IMG/VR virus record: IMGVR_UViG_3300009545_000009
Span: 1 to 47,049 of that record
Reading direction: 5' to 3' (one strand)
DNA length: 47,049 nucleotides
Source: a virus
The position numbers and the translations under genes are program-made. How positions within the stretch are numbered: the first letter of the stretch is position 1; every line of letters begins with the position of its first letter. Shown piece by piece: positions 15,908 through 24,526 of this stretch. Below the pieces are notes generated by a model, which was not told the origin of the DNA, made no database searches, and worked only from the letters and a program-made list of their open reading frames with translations.

Positions 15908-18611
15908 TGCGGCCAACCTCCACAACTGGCGAGCAACTCAGGATCGTCATTGGCAATGGCTGATCCTGCCGCGCCAGCACGCGCCCGCTCTTGTTCCAGC
16001 TCGTGAGCATGTAAGCCGGGTCGTTCACTTCGTTCTGCAGCGGCCACGGCGCGTTGTAGTCGAAGCTCGCAGGCTGCAGCCCGTAGTCATGCAGGTTGTC
16101 CTCGTCGGGCCCCGCCTTCATGCCAAGCGTCTTCTCCACGACAAATGAAACCTTCGGAATGACCTTGGCGTTGTCGCGGATACTCTCGGTCGCTCCGAAG
16201 ATCGTCACGTCGAGCGTCTCGATGTCGGATACATACGGCAGGCCGATATGCACGACGCCTGCGGGATATGGGAGTCTCACCGCACCGTTCACCACAACTT
16301 GCGGGACCTCGGGTGACCCATCGGCGAGGATCGCGACTGTTTCGCCTTCGAGGTGGCTGAGGCCGGAGAACGTGTCGCGCGCCAGAGTCCAGGTTGTCGT
16401 CGCGATACCCTGCAGGGCCGCCGGAACCGGAGATTGCAGGACGGCCGTTGCTGTCATGACGCCGCCGACTGCCGTAATCACGGCGCGCACGTTGCCATCG
16501 GCGTGAGGGAGCTGGATCGCATCACCTACCTCATCTCCGGTGAAGAGGACGAAGGATGCTGTGAGTGTCACGGTGTCGCCACCCGCGTACGTTCCCGTGA
16601 TCGTGAGCGTCGTGGAACTGGTGTTGCGTCCGTCGTAACTGAGCCCGCAGTCGACAAAGAACGAGTCGAGGATGTCGTCCTGATCGCGCTCTGCCATGCG
16701 CTCGAGGTAGCGTACCGCCGCGCCGTTCACCGTCCGCCGCACGACGAAGTACGGCACATCACGGCCGTCTTCCGGGATCACGCACACGCGCTCGAAGAAG
16801 CCCCGTGTGTCGTGCCGGTGCCAGCCGATCACGTCCTGTTCCTTCAGGTAGGTGAGCCCGATCAAAGCGCCATCGCTGCGGACGATCCACAGGATGCCGT
16901 GCGGTTCCTTGGCGTAGTCCATGTCGACTATGGTGTGATTGCGGTCGAACAGGTGCCGCGACATGACGGTCAGCTCATCGCCGCGGAACTTGTCACCTCC
17001 TTGGGTGAAGGCAAGGTCCCTGACCTTGGTGGCGCCGTTCGTTGCGAAGAGCAGCGACTCGCCGGTCTGGATCGCGCGCAGGAACATTGCGCCGTCGAAA
17101 GACTGGGGGTCGTAGCCGACCGTCTGCGGTGTCCAGGCAAGGCCACGGGATGGGGAGGCCCACGAGGAACTCGATGTCAGCGAGATGAGCTGGTCCATCG
17201 GGACGAGCTCAAGAATTGCGTTGATCTGTCGCGCGTTCAGGCGCTGCGTGATCGCATCATCTGCGACCAGCGGGGAGGACACGCCGAAGTTGTGATAGTC
17301 GGCGGTCTTGCTTGCCCACTCGGTTTGCGGCTGCTCGGGTGTGTTCGCGAAGACGAGCCGGTCCTGGTAGTAGGTCACGATCGCGGGATAGCCCTGGTCG
17401 ATGCTCCACGCGCCAAAGGCCCATATCGTGGTCGTCGCGGGATTCACCACAGGCATGTAGTCGAGCACCGTGGCGGTGGCCGTCGTGCCCGCCTGCGCGG
17501 TGATCTGGGCCGTACCGAATAGCGAGTGCAGGTACTGCCATGTCACACCGGCCCGTGTGTTGGCGACGCCATTCAGCAGGTTGCCATCGCCATCCGCTTC
17601 GATACCGTCATCGTGAAAGGGGGCGACAGTCCCAGTGTAGGTGCCAGCCGATGGCGCCGCTGCATTGCCCGCCGCGACGTACACCTTGCCGTTGGAACGC
17701 CGGAGCAGCCCATCAGGATCGACGCCGCTTGCCGCGATGAGCTTGTTCGGCTCCCATGGCGGGATGGCCGAGAGATCCTCCATACTCAGGCGAATGAGCG
17801 AGCCGATGTGGGCGGCCGTGAAGATGCTGGTGGAGGCCGTAAGCGTGACAGAGCCGGTTGCGGCGGATGCCTTGAGCGTCGTCGATGAGACATTGTCGTC
17901 AAGGAACGGCCCGCCCTCGAAATCCGTGATCGGCAGCAGCGTGAAGGTCGATGCCCCAGTCCGTACGAACTCGTACGGGATGTAGTTCTGGTTGCAGATC
18001 GTGAGCACGTCCGCGCTCTGGGTGTAGCGCAGGTCGGAAAGCTCCGCCGAGAGGTAGGGAGAGGCGATCGCAAGCGACGTGGAAGCAGACCCCCCGCTGG
18101 TATACGCGCCGCTTGGATCGCCGCTGCCTGCCACCCTGAAAGTGTTGGCCGTGGGGACCGTGAGGATGAGCCAGCTGCCGTTGACCTGGAACGTGCCGCT
18201 TGCCACCACTCCGACGATAGTGACGGTCTGCCCCGCGATAAATCCATGGGGCGCAACCGTGGTGATCTCACGCCGCGGCAGCCCACCAATGAGTCCGTCC
18301 GTGACGTTGGTGATCGCGATGCCGCCGTTCTGCACGAAGGCGCCATTGGTGAACACCTGCACAGTGCCCTGCTGGAAGGCCAGCATGTAGGACTGCGTCG
18401 TGCTGAAGACGAACGGCACCAGCGCCGCAAGGCTTGACGGGCTCAGCGCATAGACGAACTCGAGCCCTGCGCGGTTGCTGGCGCCGCCGGTTGCCCGAAT
18501 GAAGCAGTTCTTGCAGGTGCGTAGCGCGAGCGCGAACTTCTGCAGGTCCGTGCGCGCGTACAGACTTGGCGATATTTCTCCTGCACTGAAGGATGTCTGC
18601 GATATCTTCAC
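15900..18611 (-). CDS. Tail nozzle protein (tail tubular protein B-like)
   Basis: A 903-aa protein from a GTG start. The N-terminus (FSAGEISPSLYARTDL, CKNCFIRATGGASNRAG) is characteristic of the podovirus nozzle or stabilisation protein that follows tail tube A. The rest is beta-rich with repeated TVTLTAS-type strands and an inserted Ig-like look. It should form the distal tail tube. Its size agrees with this family. Confidence 0.85.
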   Translation of the reverse strand: MKISQTSFSAGEISPSLYARTDLQKFALALRTCKNCFIRATGGASNRAGLEFVYALSPSSLAALVPFVFSTTQSYMLAFQQGTVQVFTNGAFVQNGGIAITNVTDGLIGGLPRREITTVAPHGFIAGQTVTIVGVVASGTFQVNGSWLILTVPTANTFRVAGSGDPSGAYTSGGSASTSLAIASPYLSAELSDLRYTQSADVLTICNQNYIPYEFVRTGASTFTLLPITDFEGGPFLDDNVSSTTLKASAATGSVTLTASTSIFTAAHIGSLIRLSMEDLSAIPPWEPNKLIAASGVDPDGLLRRSNGKVYVAAGNAAAPSAGTYTGTVAPFHDDGIEADGDGNLLNGVANTRAGVTWQYLHSLFGTAQITAQAGTTATATVLDYMPVVNPATTTIWAFGAWSIDQGYPAIVTYYQDRLVFANTPEQPQTEWASKTADYHNFGVSSPLVADDAITQRLNARQINAILELVPMDQLISLTSSSSWASPSRGLAWTPQTVGYDPQSFDGAMFLRAIQTGESLLFATNGATKVRDLAFTQGGDKFRGDELTVMSRHLFDRNHTIVDMDYAKEPHGILWIVRSDGALIGLTYLKEQDVIGWHRHDTRGFFERVCVIPEDGRDVPYFVVRRTVNGAAVRYLERMAERDQDDILDSFFVDCGLSYDGRNTSSTTLTITGTYAGGDTVTLTASFVLFTGDEVGDAIQLPHADGNVRAVITAVGGVMTATAVLQSPVPAALQGIATTTWTLARDTFSGLSHLEGETVAILADGSPEVPQVVVNGAVRLPYPAGVVHIGLPYVSDIETLDVTIFGATESIRDNAKVIPKVSFVVEKTLGMKAGPDEDNLHDYGLQPASFDYNAPWPLQNEVNDPAYMLTSWNKSGRVLARQDQPLPMTILSCSPVVEVGRNG

Positions 18612-18619
18612 AAGAGCAT

Positions 18620-19819
18620 TCAGATAGTCGCGTCTGCGATGAGGTGATGAGCGAGCACGTCACCGACTGCGGTTCCAGCGGCCCCCGTGCAGGCGATGTC
18701 GACGGACGATTCGGTCGCGTTGGAGTACACAGTCGCAGTACAGGCCGCTACCGCGCTGACGTCGTAAACCTGCGCATCCGCAGCACTCGGGCTGTAGCCG
18801 GTGATGGTTGGAACGGCGCGCATCACATACGGGAAGCGGTAGTGTCCGATCGCGCCAAGGGCCACCGCACCTGCCTTGCCGCTCATCCATTTGATGGCCC
18901 CGGAAAGCCCCGCATTCTGCGCGGGTGCGACGAGCTGCCCGAAGGTCTTGCTGAATACCGTGCCGATACGGGCCTGCTCGTAGGCGAGTGGCGCCGGATT
19001 CCAGTCCTTGATGCTCTCCTCCTTCGTTGCCTGGACCTGTGTGAGGCACAGCTCGTCGTTGATCGACATCTGGGAGTTCGTCCAGAACACGATCAAGATG
19101 TTCTTGAAGTTCGGCCCCATGTCGCACTCAAAGGCGAAGTCCTGCCAGGCATTGGTGAGCACGCAGCTCACAGCACTGCCGGAGATCGAGCAGTTGCTCG
19201 CCGATGCCGGGATGACGGCGCTGAGATTGGTGCCGAAGGTTGGATCGGTGCCTGCGCCCCCGAAGGCGGAAATGAAAGTTGCGGGGATCGTGTCGATGGT
19301 GCCGGCCGAGGTGAGCTGGATCACGGCGGCACGCAGCGTGAGCGCGGCGCCTACGCTCAACCGGGCCGCGAATTGCACCCGCAGCGCCTCGTTGCGCATG
19401 CCGGCGCTGTCGCTGGCACTGACGACCTGCGACAGACAGACCTTGCCGGCCGCCGTGATCTTCTTCAGTTTTCCGTAGTAGCGCGCATTGATGCCGGCCT
19501 CGGGCGCTGCATCGGTGTCGATCTGCTGGTACTGGACGCTCGCATTCTCGTTCGTGAGCTTCCAGTTGTCGGCGCACATCACGCGCCCCGTCGTACTCGA
19601 ATACGTCGTGAGCGTGCTCGGCACCTGCATCTGCGCGAACTCAAAGCCTCCATTCATGAGGAGGTTCCAGTCCCCCCATCCCAGTGGCGTGAGCGGGATC
19701 TCGTTCGCGTTCTCGTCGATGTACTTCAGCTCGTTGTCGGCCGAGTCAAAGAAGATGTCGACGGCACCAGCGCTGGGGGCGCTACCGATCGCCGTCTTGT
19801 GAAGGCGTAGTTTGCTCAT
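18620..19819 (-). CDS. Structural protein with galactose-binding-like fold
   Basis: A 399-aa protein. After an N-terminal region (KLRLHKTAIGSAPSAGAVDIFF) comes WNLLMNGGFEFAQMQVPST, a start typical of jelly-roll domains in phage tail and fibre proteins. Many beta strands follow. It lies between nozzle and head-fibre-like genes and is likely a virion surface or tail appendage protein. The ligand is unknown. Confidence 0.65.
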   Translation of the reverse strand: MSKLRLHKTAIGSAPSAGAVDIFFDSADNELKYIDENANEIPLTPLGWGDWNLLMNGGFEFAQMQVPSTLTTYSSTTGRVMCADNWKLTNENASVQYQQIDTDAAPEAGINARYYGKLKKITAAGKVCLSQVVSASDSAGMRNEALRVQFAARLSVGAALTLRAAVIQLTSAGTIDTIPATFISAFGGAGTDPTFGTNLSAVIPASASNCSISGSAVSCVLTNAWQDFAFECDMGPNFKNILIVFWTNSQMSINDELCLTQVQATKEESIKDWNPAPLAYEQARIGTVFSKTFGQLVAPAQNAGLSGAIKWMSGKAGAVALGAIGHYRFPYVMRAVPTITGYSPSAADAQVYDVSAVAACTATVYSNATESSVDIACTGAAGTAVGDVLAHHLIADATI

Positions 19820-20241
19820 GTGATCTCCATGATTGCGTTGAGCTGGATGTCCGCGAGATTGCCCGCGGCGATTTCCAGGTAATCGCTGAATATCTGGGAG
19901 TATCCGGGCAGTACGGAGATGCCAGCACCGGGCATGCTGTTGGCAGAGACCGTCAGCCCGTCGCTGCTGGCGTCTCCCGCCAGCGCATAAACGATCGTTC
20001 CGGAGACGTATCTCGTGCAGAAGAGTCGATAGGTGCCAACGGACAGGCTCTGGTCTGCTCCTGATGCACCCGACATCACCTCGTGCACGTTCACCCAGCC
20101 TGCGTCATCGAGCGCCCGCTGCAGAACGATGGTGGCAATCCATGCTCCGGTGAGCACAGTCGAGAGCTGCTGGCCCGCGGCGATTGCCACGACAGCGGAG
20201 GCCTGATTGACCCCAGTGAATGAACCGGTAACGGTACTCAT
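19816..20241 (-). CDS. Small beta-rich virion protein
   Basis: A 141-aa protein: GSFTGVNQASAVV at the start, then an alternating beta pattern with LTGAWIATIVLQRALDDAGWV, a signature seen in phage decoration or tail-adjacent proteins. It is ATGA-coupled to the following jelly-roll gene, which suggests the two products work together. No specific function is assigned. Confidence 0.65.
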   Translation of the reverse strand: MSTVTGSFTGVNQASAVVAIAAGQQLSTVLTGAWIATIVLQRALDDAGWVNVHEVMSGASGADQSLSVGTYRLFCTRYVSGTIVYALAGDASSDGLTVSANSMPGAGISVLPGYSQIFSDYLEIAAGNLADIQLNAIMEIT

Positions 20242-20247
20242 GTGGCC

Positions 20248-20895
20248 TCACATCCGGCAGGTGATGCTGGGGGACTCGGCTCGAGCGTCATCGCGCTGCT
20301 CGTTCATGCTCTGCGCGGTCGCCTGGCTGAACCACGCGAGGTAGCGCTGCTCGGCGGACGTCACGAGCTCGGCTTTGGCCTGCAGCGGGCCACCGATCTC
20401 CATCGCGAGGCGCCACGCAAATACGGAGCCGAAGTCCACCGGCCACGCGCCGGGATTCATGACATCGACCGTGAAGAATGCCCACGCATTCGCGACATCG
20501 GTGAGCAACACCTGGCTTGCCCCGTCATCCTTGAGGGCGACCTGCCACGGTGCGCGGTACTGCTGCAGCATCGGCCATGCATCGCAGTCGCACGTCAGGA
20601 ACGCATCGCGGATCGCGCGCAGCCCGCTCTCATCGCCGACAGCGCGCACCATGAGGCAGTTGGAGGGGTAGGCGTAGACGTATGCCCAGCCTGGGAACGT
20701 CTGCCCCGCGACGAGCGCGAGAGGCACGGCGCGCAGCGAGAAGCCCCACGGGTGAGCCCGTAGGACTTCCTGCCTGCATTGCGCGAAGAAACGATTGCAG
20801 GTCTTCGCCGGGACGGACTGCTCCGTCAGCGCGGCGATGGCCTGCCCTACGCCGACACGGCCCAGCGCGAGATTGGCGGCACCGGTGTCGTCCAC
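20248..20895 (-). CDS. Tail tube protein A (gp11-like gatekeeper)
   Basis: A 215-aa protein from a GTG start. The N-terminus NLALGRVGVGQAIAALTEQSVPAKTCN, then F-x-x-CRQEVLRAHPWGF, is the clear signature of podovirus tail tubular protein A, which joins the portal to the nozzle. The length fits the family. Its place before the nozzle gene agrees. Confidence 0.88.
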   Translation of the reverse strand: MDDTGAANLALGRVGVGQAIAALTEQSVPAKTCNRFFAQCRQEVLRAHPWGFSLRAVPLALVAGQTFPGWAYVYAYPSNCLMVRAVGDESGLRAIRDAFLTCDCDAWPMLQQYRAPWQVALKDDGASQVLLTDVANAWAFFTVDVMNPGAWPVDFGSVFAWRLAMEIGGPLQAKAELVTSAEQRYLAWFSQATAQSMNEQRDDARAESPSITCRM

Positions 20896-20898
20896 ACG

Positions 20899-21402
20899 TT
20901 ACGGCTTCTTCGTCGAGTCGCGCGGCAGATTATCGGGTGAGGGTGTTGCCGCCGCTTTTGGCTTCGCACCCTCATCCGCTGGTGCCTTCAGGCCTGCAGA
21001 GCTGCGTAGCTCTGCGAGCTTCTTCTCGACACGCCTGGACACTTCTGCCTCATCGACTGCAGCAAGCTCTGCACGCACCGCCGCCTCAGCCGCTGCACGC
21101 ATGCGACCTTCTGCGGTGGCATCGGCCTGCTGCCGGGCCGGATCGATTGCCGGTACCGAGCCCTTCAAGGGAATGCGGCCCTGCTTGCGGATCGCTTTGC
21201 GGTCTGCCTCGACCTTCTCCCGTGCGCTGGCGTCGACTGGCTCGAACCAGGCTGGCGGCTCGTAGAACTGATCCTTGATCGGCACACCGTCCTCATTGAG
21301 CTTCGGGCGCTGATCGAACACGTCGTCCGGCATCTCGAAGGTGTCGCCGGGGTTGCGCACGGAATGCCCGTCGTAGCCCGTTTCTACTGCGATGACTTTC
21401 AT
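20899..21402 (-). CDS. Hypothetical head-module protein
   Basis: A 167-aa protein. The N-terminus MKVIAVETGYDGHSVRNPGDTFEMPDD resembles a short beta-domain seen in phage proteins beside the capsid gene. A charged helical middle with RMRAAAEAAVRAELAAVDEAE follows, then a Pro/Lys-rich tail. It may be a neck or head-completion protein, but that is from position only. Confidence 0.65.
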   Translation of the reverse strand: MKVIAVETGYDGHSVRNPGDTFEMPDDVFDQRPKLNEDGVPIKDQFYEPPAWFEPVDASAREKVEADRKAIRKQGRIPLKGSVPAIDPARQQADATAEGRMRAAAEAAVRAELAAVDEAEVSRRVEKKLAELRSSAGLKAPADEGAKPKAAATPSPDNLPRDSTKKP

Positions 21403-21414
21403 GTTGGTTTTTCC

Positions 21415-21903
21415 TTACGACACCGCGAAGCCGGTCGGGTAGATCACGTTTCGCTGTGGGTCAGGCGTGATGTACGCGAGGATCGCGAACGCCGTGAACC
21501 CCGCCGACACCGTGAAGCGCAGACCGATGAAGCGCTTGTAGTCGCCGCTTGGAATCGGGATGCGCACGAGGGTCGCGCCAAGGGTGATCGCGGAACCGAG
21601 AATCGCAGGCGACGAGTAGTGCACGACAGGGCCTGACGTGAGGCCCGCATCGGCGGCCGACTCGAGGGTGATGGTGAGTGTCTTCGCCGCATCGCCGCCC
21701 GCCGCGGCCGTCTGAGCGCTGACGATGAGCCACTGCTCATCCGGATTGGTGCCTTCGTCTTCGAGTGCGGGGAAGCCCGCGACGTAGCCGCCAGCGCGAT
21801 CGATGACGTTGGTGGAGATGGCGGTCGCGGTGAGGGCCTGCCCGGTTTTCGTACCGTCTGCCGCAACCGTGCCCGAGAACATGGACTGGAGGTCAAGGAA
21901 CAT
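21415..21903 (-). CDS. Bbp16-like capsid cement protein
   Basis: A 162-aa protein that starts MFLDLQSMFSG and has the STNVIDRAGG motif, then beta strands and IPIPSGDYKRFIGLRF. This matches the Bbp16 cement-protein family of BPP-1-type phages, which stabilises the capsid. It follows the major capsid gene after a 46-nt gap that includes an AGGAG ribosome site. Confidence 0.85.
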   Translation of the reverse strand: MFLDLQSMFSGTVAADGTKTGQALTATAISTNVIDRAGGYVAGFPALEDEGTNPDEQWLIVSAQTAAAGGDAAKTLTITLESAADAGLTSGPVVHYSSPAILGSAITLGATLVRIPIPSGDYKRFIGLRFTVSAGFTAFAILAYITPDPQRNVIYPTGFAVS

Positions 21904-21949
21904 AGGTGATTCTCCTGAGTGTTTTCTGTGGGGTGATTGACATCACGCC

Positions 21950-22993
21950 TCAGGTCACTCGGGCCTCCGTGGAAAGGATCTGGTCGACCGTGCGGACTGG
22001 CACACCCAGTACTGTCACCGTGCCGTTGTTGACGCTGCCCGGCGCCAACGTGCCGAACTGCTGCGCGCCCTGCATGAAGGCCACCGCATTCTGCGAGCGG
22101 TCCAATGCCTGGATCGCCAGCATCTCTTTCACGGTGCGGTTGGCGTAGAACACCGCCGTGCCCTTGTTCATGAAGGGGATGCGCGCCAGAGCTCGGATCA
22201 TGAGCTTGATGAGCAGGGTTGCCGCCGTATTGGCCTGCGTGGTCGCCTGCGTGGTGAGGTCCGTTGCATCGATGTTGCAGATGCGAACTACGTAGCGCCA
22301 GTCGCGCACCGTGAGCCCGGTCTTGATCTGCCACCGGTCTGCATAGGCGCGGAAGCGGTTCTGGTTCGCGTCGAACGCGTCGATCTCGCCGAGATCCTGG
22401 TGAACGATGCCGGCCTTCGACCCCTTCGGGAAGATGCCAGTGACCGTATCGGGACCCCACACGACGAGCCATACGCTCGTGTTGACCGAGCCCGAGCCGC
22501 CCGCATCGATGATGTTCTGCGCGTTGGCTGCACCGGAGATCGCGCCGAAACGCGGCGCCAGGCCCATGAATCGCTCGGGAGTCACGGCCGTGTTGCCGTA
22601 GATGAGCGTTTGCGCGAGCTGCTGGTTCAGGCCCTCGACGATGCCGCCCGCTTCAGAGAGGCGGAACTCGGCAGTGTTGCCGTTGAGATCCACGAGGTCC
22701 TTGTCGACCTCGGAGCGATTCTCCAGCATGCCGCAGGTGTCGGTGACCTGCGCGCGCAGAGTCTTCGCAGGCGGCACGCCCTGGTACATCTGACGCCAGA
22801 TGCCGGGCGGGATCCCAGTGCGCACCGTGGACTTGTGTCCCGTGGGCAGGTTGCCTTCGATGAAAGGCATATCGAGCAGGATCTCGTTCGACTGCGACAG
22901 CAGTTCGACGACTTTTGCGACGCTGCCATCCGGATCGAGCGTCTTCGCCCATTCCAACAGCGTGACTTTACCGAGCAGACCGAGAGTGGCCAT
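21950..22993 (-). CDS. Major capsid protein (BPP-1 type)
   Basis: A 347-aa protein. LGLLGKVTLLEWAKTLDPDG, IEGNLPTGHKSTVRTG, DTCGMLENRSEVDK, GNTAVTPERFMGLAPRF and SVWLVVWGPDTVTGIFPKGS match the Bordetella phage BPP-1 capsid family, an HK97-like fold with altered connectivity. The length is typical. It is preceded by a GAGGGAA ribosome site. Confidence 0.92.
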   Translation of the reverse strand: MATLGLLGKVTLLEWAKTLDPDGSVAKVVELLSQSNEILLDMPFIEGNLPTGHKSTVRTGIPPGIWRQMYQGVPPAKTLRAQVTDTCGMLENRSEVDKDLVDLNGNTAEFRLSEAGGIVEGLNQQLAQTLIYGNTAVTPERFMGLAPRFGAISGAANAQNIIDAGGSGSVNTSVWLVVWGPDTVTGIFPKGSKAGIVHQDLGEIDAFDANQNRFRAYADRWQIKTGLTVRDWRYVVRICNIDATDLTTQATTQANTAATLLIKLMIRALARIPFMNKGTAVFYANRTVKEMLAIQALDRSQNAVAFMQGAQQFGTLAPGSVNNGTVTVLGVPVRTVDQILSTEARVT

Positions 22994-23005
22994 GGATCAA
23001 TTCCC

Positions 23006-23692
23006 TCAATGACTGGGTGTCGAGGCGCCGTACAGGACTTGAGCGGCGCTCTTGCCTGAGTTGGCGGGTGCGCCCGTGGTGGGCGGGGTGTCCTCCGTGA
23101 CGCTCTTTCCGATCTGCAGGAACGCCTTGACGAACTCGGGGTGATTGCCCAAGCCGGTCTCATCCAGGATCGCTTTCATTGCCGGGCTGCAGAAACGAGC
23201 GATGCCGCGCTGAGCGGTCACCATGTTTGCGTCGTACTGAAGTCCGAACTCTGATTTGAGAGCGGCCTGGTGCTGCTTCACCTGATTGGCCTGCCACTGC
23301 ACGAAGTCCGCTTCCTTCTTCGTCTCGATGGCGCCCAGAGCTTTCGCGTGAGCTTCAACGAGCTTCGAGGCGGCTTCCTGCGTGAGCCCCAGTTCCTTGA
23401 AGACGGGCTCAACCGCAGCGAGCAGCGGCGCGTCGAGGGCCATGCCCTCCGGCAGCTTCAGGGCGGCGAAGTCGTACTTTTCGGGAACGACAGGCTTGGG
23501 TGCCTCGGGCGGCTTTGCAGCCTCGGGAGGTTTCGCAGGATCAGTGGGAGCTGCGGCCGCAGGCGGCGTGGCAGCAGGTGCGGCAGCAACCGGTGGGGTC
23601 GCAGCAGCGGGAGGCGTTACGGCAGGAGTCGGGGCCGGACTTGGGGCAGCAGGATTAGAGGGAGTTGGTTCTGCAGCGAAAGGATCGGCCAT
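23006..23692 (-). CDS. Capsid scaffolding protein
   Basis: A 228-aa protein. The first 70 residues are Pro/Ala-rich and low complexity. A helical charged domain follows (GLTQEAASKLVEAHAKALGAIE), then a C-terminus (SGKSAAQVLYGASTPSH) typical of podovirus scaffolds placed just before the capsid gene. It directs assembly and is lost on maturation. The proposed start is close to a strong hairpin at 23699-23734 in the mRNA leader. Confidence 0.82.
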   Translation of the reverse strand: MADPFAAEPTPSNPAAPSPAPTPAVTPPAAATPPVAAAPAATPPAAAAPTDPAKPPEAAKPPEAPKPVVPEKYDFAALKLPEGMALDAPLLAAVEPVFKELGLTQEAASKLVEAHAKALGAIETKKEADFVQWQANQVKQHQAALKSEFGLQYDANMVTAQRGIARFCSPAMKAILDETGLGNHPEFVKAFLQIGKSVTEDTPPTTGAPANSGKSAAQVLYGASTPSH

Positions 23693-23698
23693 GAGAGT

Positions 23699-23734
23699 CT
23701 TCGCGAGGTGCTCGCACTTACGAGCACAGCGAAG
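23699..23734 (-). promoter_or_regulatory. Strong hairpin in the scaffold/capsid mRNA leader
   Basis: CTTCGC (23699-23704) pairs with GCGAAG (23729-23734), and GTGCTCG (23708-23714) pairs perfectly with CGAGCAC (23721-23727), with a 3-nt/1-nt internal bulge and a 6-nt loop. It ends 7 nt before the scaffold ATG on the leftward strand. There is no U-run, so it is more likely an RNA-processing, stability or attenuator element than a terminator. Confidence 0.6.
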
Positions 23735-23743
23735 CTATGGCTG

Positions 23744-23772
23744 TTCATTGGGAATTGCGAAAGTAGTAAGAT
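23744..23772 (+). promoter_or_regulatory. Candidate promoter of the two-gene + strand insert
   Basis: TTCATT (23744-23749), a 17-bp spacer, then TAAGAT (23767-23772). The predicted transcription start falls close to the ATG at 23779, so the mRNA may be leaderless. The match to sigma-70 consensus is modest (3/6 and 4/6). Confidence 0.35.
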
Positions 23773-23778
23773 CTGTAC

Positions 23779-23991
23779 ATGAAAACCTGCCAGCACGATC
23801 CGTTCACGAAAGGCTGCACACTGCAGTTGGAGTCAGTGACGCTCATCGGGGCGCGGATGCGGTGTCTGGTGTGCGGCAAGAATGCGCGCATGTACTCAGC
23901 GAATCAGCGCTTCATGACCCTCGAAGATGTATTCGCCGACAGCCCGGCAACGCCTATCGTTGAATCAGCGCTGCGCAAGATTGCGACATGA
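23779..23991 (+). CDS. Small Cys-rich moron protein
   Basis: A 70-aa protein with Cys at about residues 4 and 13 and CLVC at about 29-32, which is probably zinc binding. It is oriented against the surrounding head genes and coupled by ATGA to a 34-aa membrane peptide gene. It seems to have its own weak promoter. Opposite orientation within a head module is typical of a moron expressed in the lysogen. The function is unknown. Confidence 0.6.
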   Translation: MKTCQHDPFTKGCTLQLESVTLIGARMRCLVCGKNARMYSANQRFMTLEDVFADSPATPIVESALRKIAT

Positions 23992-24092
23992 GGCACGTCA
24001 TGAAGACGATCCTCTCACCCTACTTCTGGGTGGGGATGGCCCTGATGATGTGTGTGATGCTGCTGGCTGGCCACGGGCACAACTGCGGCTGA
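23988..24092 (+). CDS. 34-aa membrane peptide
   Basis: The start overlaps the stop of the upstream gene (ATGA). The product has one hydrophobic segment (ILSPYFWVGMALMMCVMLLAG) and a short His/Cys tail. The 3' 78 nt lie opposite the 3' end of the Phd-like gene on the other strand. A short membrane peptide next to an antitoxin-family gene could be a toxin, but nothing in the sequence proves it. Confidence 0.45.
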   Translation: MRHVMKTILSPYFWVGMALMMCVMLLAGHGHNCG

Positions 24093-24215
24093 AGGGACCA
24101 GTTCCGCCACCACCTTCCCGTGACGCGTGATCAAGATGCGTTCTTTCTGATACAGAACGCGGCCGATCATCTCGGCTAGATTCACGCGCAAATCAGTGAA
24201 CGTGATCGTCGTCAT
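24015..24215 (-). CDS. Phd/YefM-family antitoxin-like protein (orphan)
   Basis: A 66-aa protein. Residues 1-42 carry the Phd/YefM DNA-binding and dimerisation pattern (ITFTDLRVNLAEMIGRV, then ILITRHGKVVAELVP). A His-rich tail follows where the toxin-binding part normally sits. No RelE or Doc toxin gene is adjacent. It is ATGA-coupled to the Bbp19-like gene and overlaps the 34-aa + strand ORF tail to tail. Confidence 0.75.
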   Translation of the reverse strand: MTTITFTDLRVNLAEMIGRVLYQKERILITRHGKVVAELVPSAAVVPVASQQHHTHHQGHPHPEVG

Positions 24216-24526
24216 TTCAGTGCCTCGTGATGCTCTTGCATCATTCTCGGAATAGCCAGCGGCTCAACCCCTTCGATCTCCACCCACAGCTCGCGCCCCA
24301 CATCCTGCCGGCCCACGTTCGCCGACTGGATGCTGCCGTTATTCGAGCCCGGGGATTGCAGCAGCATGCAGCGCTCGCCGATGAGCCTCCACACGTAGCG
24401 ACGGAACTCAGGAATAGCCAGTAGCGCGCGCAGGTCGTCGCGTTGCTGTTCGGCCTGATCCTTCGCTGTGCGCTTGCGGTCCTTGACCTGCTTTTCGTCG
24501 GCGGCGTTGTAGGCGCGTTCGTTCAT
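24212..24526 (-). CDS. Bbp19-like head protein
   Basis: A 104-aa, charged helical protein. NAADEKQVKDRKRTAKDQ, then LRALLAIPEFRRYVWRLIGERC and NVGRQDVGRELWVEI, matches the small Bbp19-type protein that follows the portal gene in BPP-1-like phages. The role is probably in head assembly. It is coupled by ATGA on both sides. Confidence 0.8.
   Translation of the reverse strand: MNERAYNAADEKQVKDRKRTAKDQAEQQRDDLRALLAIPEFRRYVWRLIGERCMLLQSPGSNNGSIQSANVGRQDVGRELWVEIEGVEPLAIPRMMQEHHEALK

Noticed and set aside
16353-17522. 389-aa + strand ORF opposite the nozzle gene
   Set aside because: It is rich in Arg, His and Val in the way of antisense shadows of high-GC genes, and the opposite strand has a clear nozzle protein.
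18593-19810. 405-aa + strand ORF opposite the jelly-roll structural gene
   Set aside because: Shadow of the - strand gene; no ribosome site and no recognisable motif.
21931-21950. GTGAT/ATCAC hairpin between the capsid and cement genes as a terminator
   Set aside because: Only five pairs, no T-run; the cement protein must be transcribed through it.
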